Of a stretch of DNA of 64,000 nt, positions 58,627 through 64,000 are shown piece after piece. The notes under the pieces were generated by a model. It did no database searches and was not told the origin of the DNA. It saw nothing but the letters and a program-made list of their open reading frames with translations. Made by a program: the position numbers and the translations under genes. Origin of the DNA: Thuidium tamariscinum (Eukaryota; Streptophyta; Bryopsida; Hypnales; Thuidiaceae); contig OX344753.2 of assembly GCA_947034885.2 (NCBI GenBank), positions 25,312,347-25,376,346 of the forward strand, written 5' to 3'. Numbering within the stretch: the first letter of the stretch is position 1; each line of letters opens with the position of its first letter.

Positions 58627-61600
58627 TCAAGACCAAAAACCCGAGTAAAAACTCCTGCGTTGCGGATCCAAGTACCTAAGATGATCTGCTCCGTGCTCAC
58701 TCATGCTTTCGGATGCTTCGGGCTTGGAATTCGTTCCTCGCAATGCATACCACAGAGATCTCGGCAGCGAAGAAGCCTTGGGCGGAGCAGAAGCACTGTA
58801 GCGTCGGATCGAGCCCGAATGGTGTCGACAGAACCCCCTCGATCCAGAGCTTGTCATGGTAGCAGAAGCTGAAAGAGGCTTCCGCTGCTTCCGCTGCTCT
58901 TGAAGGTCCAAGGTCTCGAAGGGCCCTGAGTCGTAATCGCTACTAATGAAGGAGACGTCGTGCAGAAACTCCGAGTGATGCGTTTCCGCCAAGTGCGAAG
59001 TCGGCGACGTTTCCCTCAGCCAGGACGTTACCTCCGATCTCGCTCCTTCGGGCTCATTGTAGAGCATTTTCAAAGCCTGCACGACCTCGCCCATGAACGG
59101 GCGATGCGAAACTTCAGGTTGGACACACATGGAAGCTATGGCAGCCACCTTGGCAAAGCTGTCGAATGGAAAGTCGTCTCCCAGATAAGGGTCGACCAAC
59201 TGCTCAAGACCATCCCGGCTGGTAAGGAGAGGCCGAGCCCATGTGACGAGATTCTCTTGCCCGGGCGGTTGCGACATATCCACAGGCTTGCGCCCCGAGA
59301 GGAGCTCCAGGAGGACCACTCCATAACTGTAAACGTCACTCTTCACCAGTAGATGTCCGGTCATTGCGTACTCCGGAGCCACGTACCTGGAGTACGATTA
59401 GTTGCAAGACCGATTAGTCACCCGAGAAGGAATATTGAAAGCTGGACTACACACGCATGCAGGCTTACACCTCAAAATCCGTATCACAATAGATTCTGGT
59501 ACTACATTCTGAAAACAATTCTGTTCGCTCCCTGATTACTTGTTCGATGGCTAGAGATGCCGCTTCTGACGACAGAGGGAGTACGTCAAGGTCCCTCAGG
59601 CGCAGAGCTTCAGCAATAGGGTGAGAGGTGAATTTGAAGATTCGATATAAAGACAACGCTAGCAAATCTTGTCTTCGGATTAAACCTAGGGGAAAGTCAT
59701 ATCCTAAGAGACATACTGGTGATGGAGCCGGTTCTACTTGAACGTTAAATGTAAAATTGGAAACCAAATTCAGGCTTTCGTCAATATACATGACATCGAA
59801 ACAAGGTGGAAGGAAGTACCCAAACGTGCCCATTACTCGAGTTGAAACATGCTCCTTTCCTCCCTCGGCTGCCGATTTAGCCAGACCGAAGTCAGATACT
59901 TTTGGAGTGTAGTCGTCCTCAAGCAGAATATTGCTCCCTTTAAAATCTCGATGAATCACCCGAGGCTGAGAATCCTCATGTAGGTATGCTAGACCGCGAG
60001 CAGACCCCAACGCGATTTTGACGCGAGCATCCCAGTTGAGAGGAGAACTATATTTATCTATACCTGAAGGCAGTGAAACAGAGGACGATTCAAGTAAACA
60101 CGTGCAATATCACCATGACTACTGCCATGCAGGCCAATAAGTGCATCAAAGAAGCGATAATTCACCAACTCAGAGAGAACAGGAATCAACATTTGGTTGA
60201 AAAACTTGGGTAAAGCAAACTCACTGACGATGCATCATGATCTAGCAAATAATGTGCATGTTACAGAAAGAACGGAAATTAGTGGTACATGATACAGCAT
60301 CCAGGATTCTGTAGACCCCACTGAGTTCTCACGTAAAGGAATTCGTGACATAAGATCCAGAATCTAAAATTTCATAGAAAAAAACTTCACCGAGTCGCAG
60401 TTTTCAGGATTCAGAACTAGTGCATACCATGCAAATGAGATTCCACACTCCCATTCGTGATGAGCTCATAAACCAAACATCGAATTTCCTCGGTGCAGAT
60501 CCCGATCAGTTTCACGAGGTTGCGATGATGCAGCCTGCTCAACATTTCCACCTCCGCAATAAACTCACGGCATCCCTGATGGTCATCCCTTCTCAATACC
60601 TTCACGGCCACTTCAATACCACTGTCCAGCACCCCTTGGTAAACTTGTCCAAAGCCACCTTCACCAACTACATTGTCTGGTCTGAAATTATCTGTTGCTC
60701 TTTCTAATTCTGCTAAACTGAAAGTTTTGGTAGTGCCGGTATAATTTGCCATGCTAGATTCATAAGATATTGTTGTGGAGCTTGCCATACTTCCTGATAA
60801 TAAAGATCCTGCAGTACACATGACATCAGAAGTTCAGAACATGGCAGCCTTACCGGGTGGAAGTCGTGCGCACAGGGCATATGACTCGCATCGTTAATAG
60901 TGAGAAGCCACGGAGAAACAGCTAGCAAGATTGGGCAGAGTAATTAGATTTACAACAATTATCAATCATGTCAAAACTAAACATGGACAGCACTAAAGCA
61001 AGCATTTCAGCCAGTAACACATACTGACAGAAGCTTCATTTCAGATGGATCAGATGAAGAGGCACACCTTCAGGTTTAGAGTTGAAATAAGCATTCATTC
61101 TCAATTGGATCAGTTGCACACCTTCAGGTTTAGGACTGAAATAAGTGTGCAGGGGGCCAACAACTGAAGGTGCGGATTTCTCATTCAAGCTGCGACGTAG
61201 GAGAATAAGCCATACGAAACCAATAGATAACAACACACCCATAGCTGATGCCAAAGCAATCACAGTGATTAGCCCTGAACTGAGCTTATGGTATTTGAGA
61301 TTTGGATTCACTCCAGATGGAAGCTGATTAGCCGGACCTGGCGATGAAATATTACTTCCGCTCCCCTGAGCAGGTGGAGGAGGAGGAAGACCTAAAGAGT
61401 GACACGGAACATCAAGAAACGAGGATCAGTTCCCAATGCAATATTAGGTTCTTATTCAATTGTTAACATGAAATTCATACAGATAAACTGTGCAAAACCC
61501 AGCGAGAATCGGTACTAAGTTGTACTATAAACGATCGATTAGGGGTTATTAGCGTAAATGATACCTGGATAAGTGACAAAAATGACGTAGTATATTCCAA

Positions 61601-63036
61601 ATAGTGTCTCATTCAATGGAACTTGACCACTCCAAAGGCGTGAGGCTAGAAGATGGGCAGTAGTATTATCGAATTTAGTATCCAAGGGCACAAGGTCTGC
61701 GCTCACGTCTGTATCGTCCTGGCTAGCTTCGACGGCATTGGCTCCCACGATACGGACTTGGCTGGTTTGTAAAAAAAGACCACCAGACAGCTCCTTAGCC
61801 AGCTCAGACACCAGGGGAAAAAGTCTTTCCAACTTGATTCCCAGCCGAAGTTGCGCATGCATGGGGATGACACAACTGCATGATGGGGCGCCTGGAGGTG
61901 TGTATGTGTATCCATCTGGACAAACTTGACGACAGTCTGTTGAATCAAAGTGAGCTTTCCATCAGAATGTCAGCTTGCTCCCCACAAACTACTAGGAAGC
62001 TGTATTCATACACAGTTACAGAACTGTCACTCGAAGCCAAGCTGAAGAAAATATGAGACTTCAAAATGAGGAATAACAGCAGAAAAGAAACAAAGGAAGA
62101 CTGCTTAATTCAACAGATCACAGAGTAGAAGTCTCACCTTCAGGATAGGTGAAATTCAAAGGAGATGGTGGAACAACAGGTTCGAGTGGAGGAGGCGCTG
62201 CAGACATAGACGAACAAGGCAGTGTGTTAGAGACTTAAGACAGTTGTAAATCAGAAAGAAGTTATCACAACATCAACTTCACAATTGAAATTTGATCTAC
62301 TGTTCAGACAACGTTCCTTAAGTTCCTGAAAATCATTCCTAGTGTACGGATCAGTATAAGAATATGCAATATCCAAAATGCAAAGATGTACTGTAGTGAC
62401 TTGCATCATCCAACTGGACAAGAGAAAACGCAGCACATGCATGCAAGATCCATGTAGACTCACCAGTTGCAGGTGCTTGGGCAGGTGAAGCTTGTATGTT
62501 AGAACTTTCTGTGTTATAGCCAGCTTCGGATGGAGCGATAGATGCAGATGCAGCAACAACCAGAGATCCAGATGGACCAGGAAAATCAGTTAAAGTGAAG
62601 GATTCATAAGCAGAGTTTGGCTCAATACTTGATTCAGTAGCCGACTCAGAAGACCGTCTCTTCGCAAAATGGAGCAAAGAAGGATCTCCCTTGGAAAGCT
62701 TCCTTGCCAATAAATTTCTGCGGGAATAAACTACTACCTCTAATCTGGCCTGGTTCTTGCATTGCAAACCTGAGTGGCATGCAGGAGAATTCTCCAAATC
62801 ATCTGCAACACAGATGTACAAATGATGTAAGAGACTGCGAAACATGGGCCACAAGCAACTATTCAAGCAGAACAACTCTCTCGACATTCTGGTTATAAAT
62901 ATCTTTTAAGAATTCATCTGCAAGTTAGAGAGGAGCTGGTCAGAAAATTACACTCACCATAACCAAAGGTTCCAAGAATCGCTGCCAGAAATAGTACAGG
63001 CAGCAACCCTACAATCCTGCAGAGATTGCTGCGCAT
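58627..63036 (-). CDS. ALE2-like: ALE2-like receptor-like protein kinase
   Basis: Eight exons on the minus strand: 63036-62958, 62802-62464, 62197-62138, 61936-61565, 61391-61122, 60808-60428, 60063-59820 and 59386-58627. All are in phase, giving 834 aa. Residues 1-26 are a signal peptide. The ectodomain has a Ser/Pro-rich part and the ALE2-type block [20 protein letters not shown] to [16 protein letters not shown] text, QVRIVGANA and [14 protein letters not shown] transmembrane helix lies at about 324-346. The kinase domain has [11 protein letters not shown] near 422, [14 protein letters not shown] near 538, DFGLAK and APEY, so catalytic residues are present (RD type). Arabidopsis ALE2 acts in epidermal and cuticle development with ACR4. 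This protein is about 90 residues longer, mainly in the ectodomain. The fifth exon has two possible donors 54 bp apart. Confidence 0.93.
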
Positions 63037-63039
63037 TTT

Positions 63040-64000
63040 GACAACCGCTTAAACACATGAATGCTGGTGAGAGTAGCCCTCTTAAGGCTACTTTAATCCT
63101 CTCAGTGTCTCAACCTAAAACATACTCTTCCTAGACCCCGGGAAGCTTCCAAACCCTTCAGTCAGACTCCAAATCGAACCAATAAAAGCACCGGAGTCAG
63201 CGAGTAAACAAGTTCTATAGCCATTCGATCCTCTGCTCGCAGTTGCAAACAATTGATGCTTTAAGCATTCATATCCAGTGCATCCAGACCTTTCTTCCAT
63301 CCTTATCAGTCCTTGAGTGAATTTCCCAGTCCGCCTACTCGTACGCTCACGTATGCTCCTGATAATTCTACGATTGACAGAATCCTAAAATTCTCTGTTC
63401 CAAAGTCGAGATAGAGTACTGCAAAGAGTCTGTCGATCAAACTTCCAATGCCAAGTCCGGTAACTCTAGGTCACCACTCAAGATTCACGCAGCCGCATCA
63501 GACACTGGTCTTGAAAGACTCTCATTGTTTGAAGAGATATCAAGGTCTTGGTTAAGTGTTCACATTCGACGCTTGGCTTCCTCTGCAGTAAAAACCCACG
63601 TTTCATTACGACTGTCCAGTGGAAGAAGCATAGGGAGGATCTAAATGTAAAATATCGGCCAAGATCTGCTGGGTTCAAGTCTACCGTGTAACATATGTGA
63701 TCATCTAGGAAAACGCAACGCAAGTTCTAACCTGACACCTACCTGGTGAGTAGAAGAATCCAGGATGAGGTAGGAAGAGGACGATATCCAAGGATCATTA
63801 TCAAAATGTGCAACTCAGCCTCCGCAGTCAAGATCTCGATGAATGAGTAACAAAAGTCACAGTTGACGGCCTTTAATCAAAAAGCACCATGTTCGAGATG
63901 AACCAAATTCTTCAAACCAGCGCCTGACCATTTCTTCGCACCAGTGCAATCCAAAGAACACGCGAAAGATGTGCCAACTGGTGCCGCTACTCCTGTCTCA
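63040..64000. other. 5' flank of the receptor kinase gene
   Basis: Probable leader and promoter of the minus-strand kinase gene. A CACCAG/GTAGGT donor-like site near 63744 (minus strand) would fit a 5' UTR intron. An 81-codon open frame at 63478-63723 has no recognised domain. Confidence 0.4.

Overview
This is a land-plant nuclear window. The genes have spliceosomal GT-AG introns, several products are plant-type (an ALE2-like receptor kinase, a ReMembR-H2 vacuolar sorting receptor, a heavy-metal-associated plant protein), and the spacing is AT-rich and crowded with small DNA transposons. Gene density of about one per 7-8 kb, modest introns, and two products unusual for seed plants (a FUT8/GT23-like protein and a DUF3253 winged-helix protein) suggest a bryophyte, perhaps a moss. 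The lineage is inference only.

Layout. 1-8.8 kb holds no recognised gene; it has AT-rich sequence, two copies of a ~383 bp TA-flanked MITE and a TTAA-flanked element. 8.8-12.9 kb (+) is a four-exon PA-TM-RING gene. 15.5-19.5 kb (-) carries a SINA-type RING ligase followed by two exons I cannot name. 22.65-28.31 kb is a complete 5.66 kb PIF/Harbinger transposon with 24 bp TIRs and a TAA target duplication. It carries a DDE nuclease gene (+) and a two-exon SANT/Myb-like gene (-), arranged convergently and interrupted only by UAG stops, and it sits inside an older TTAA-type repeat. 31.2-32.7 kb (-) is a FUT8-like type II membrane protein. 37.2-38.5 kb (-) is a DUF3253 protein split into tiny exons. 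40.75-42.5 kb (+) is a DCC (DUF393) thiol-disulfide oxidoreductase-like protein. 45.75-46.4 kb (+) is a single-exon gene of unknown function whose 3' end is copied in decaying tandem units. 47.3-48.2 kb (-) is a small heavy-metal-associated protein. 49-58.6 kb is repeats. 58.6-63.0 kb (-) is an eight-exon ALE2-like receptor kinase.

Exon models were built by hand from reading frame, GT-AG borders and intron phase. For the RMR, SINA, DCC, HMA, ALE2-like and SANT genes every junction is in phase, which is the main support. The genes look like unrelated housekeeping and signalling loci, not a pathway cluster.

The most interesting structural signal lies between genes. Several MITE families with unrelated interiors share nearly the same 14 bp terminal motif (AGGTAGAAnCACCC-like) next to a TA dinucleotide, and one is nested in another. 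A second group has CCCCTAA termini bounded by TTAA, as expected of piggyBac-like elements. I found no clear evidence of a wholly new multi-gene system.
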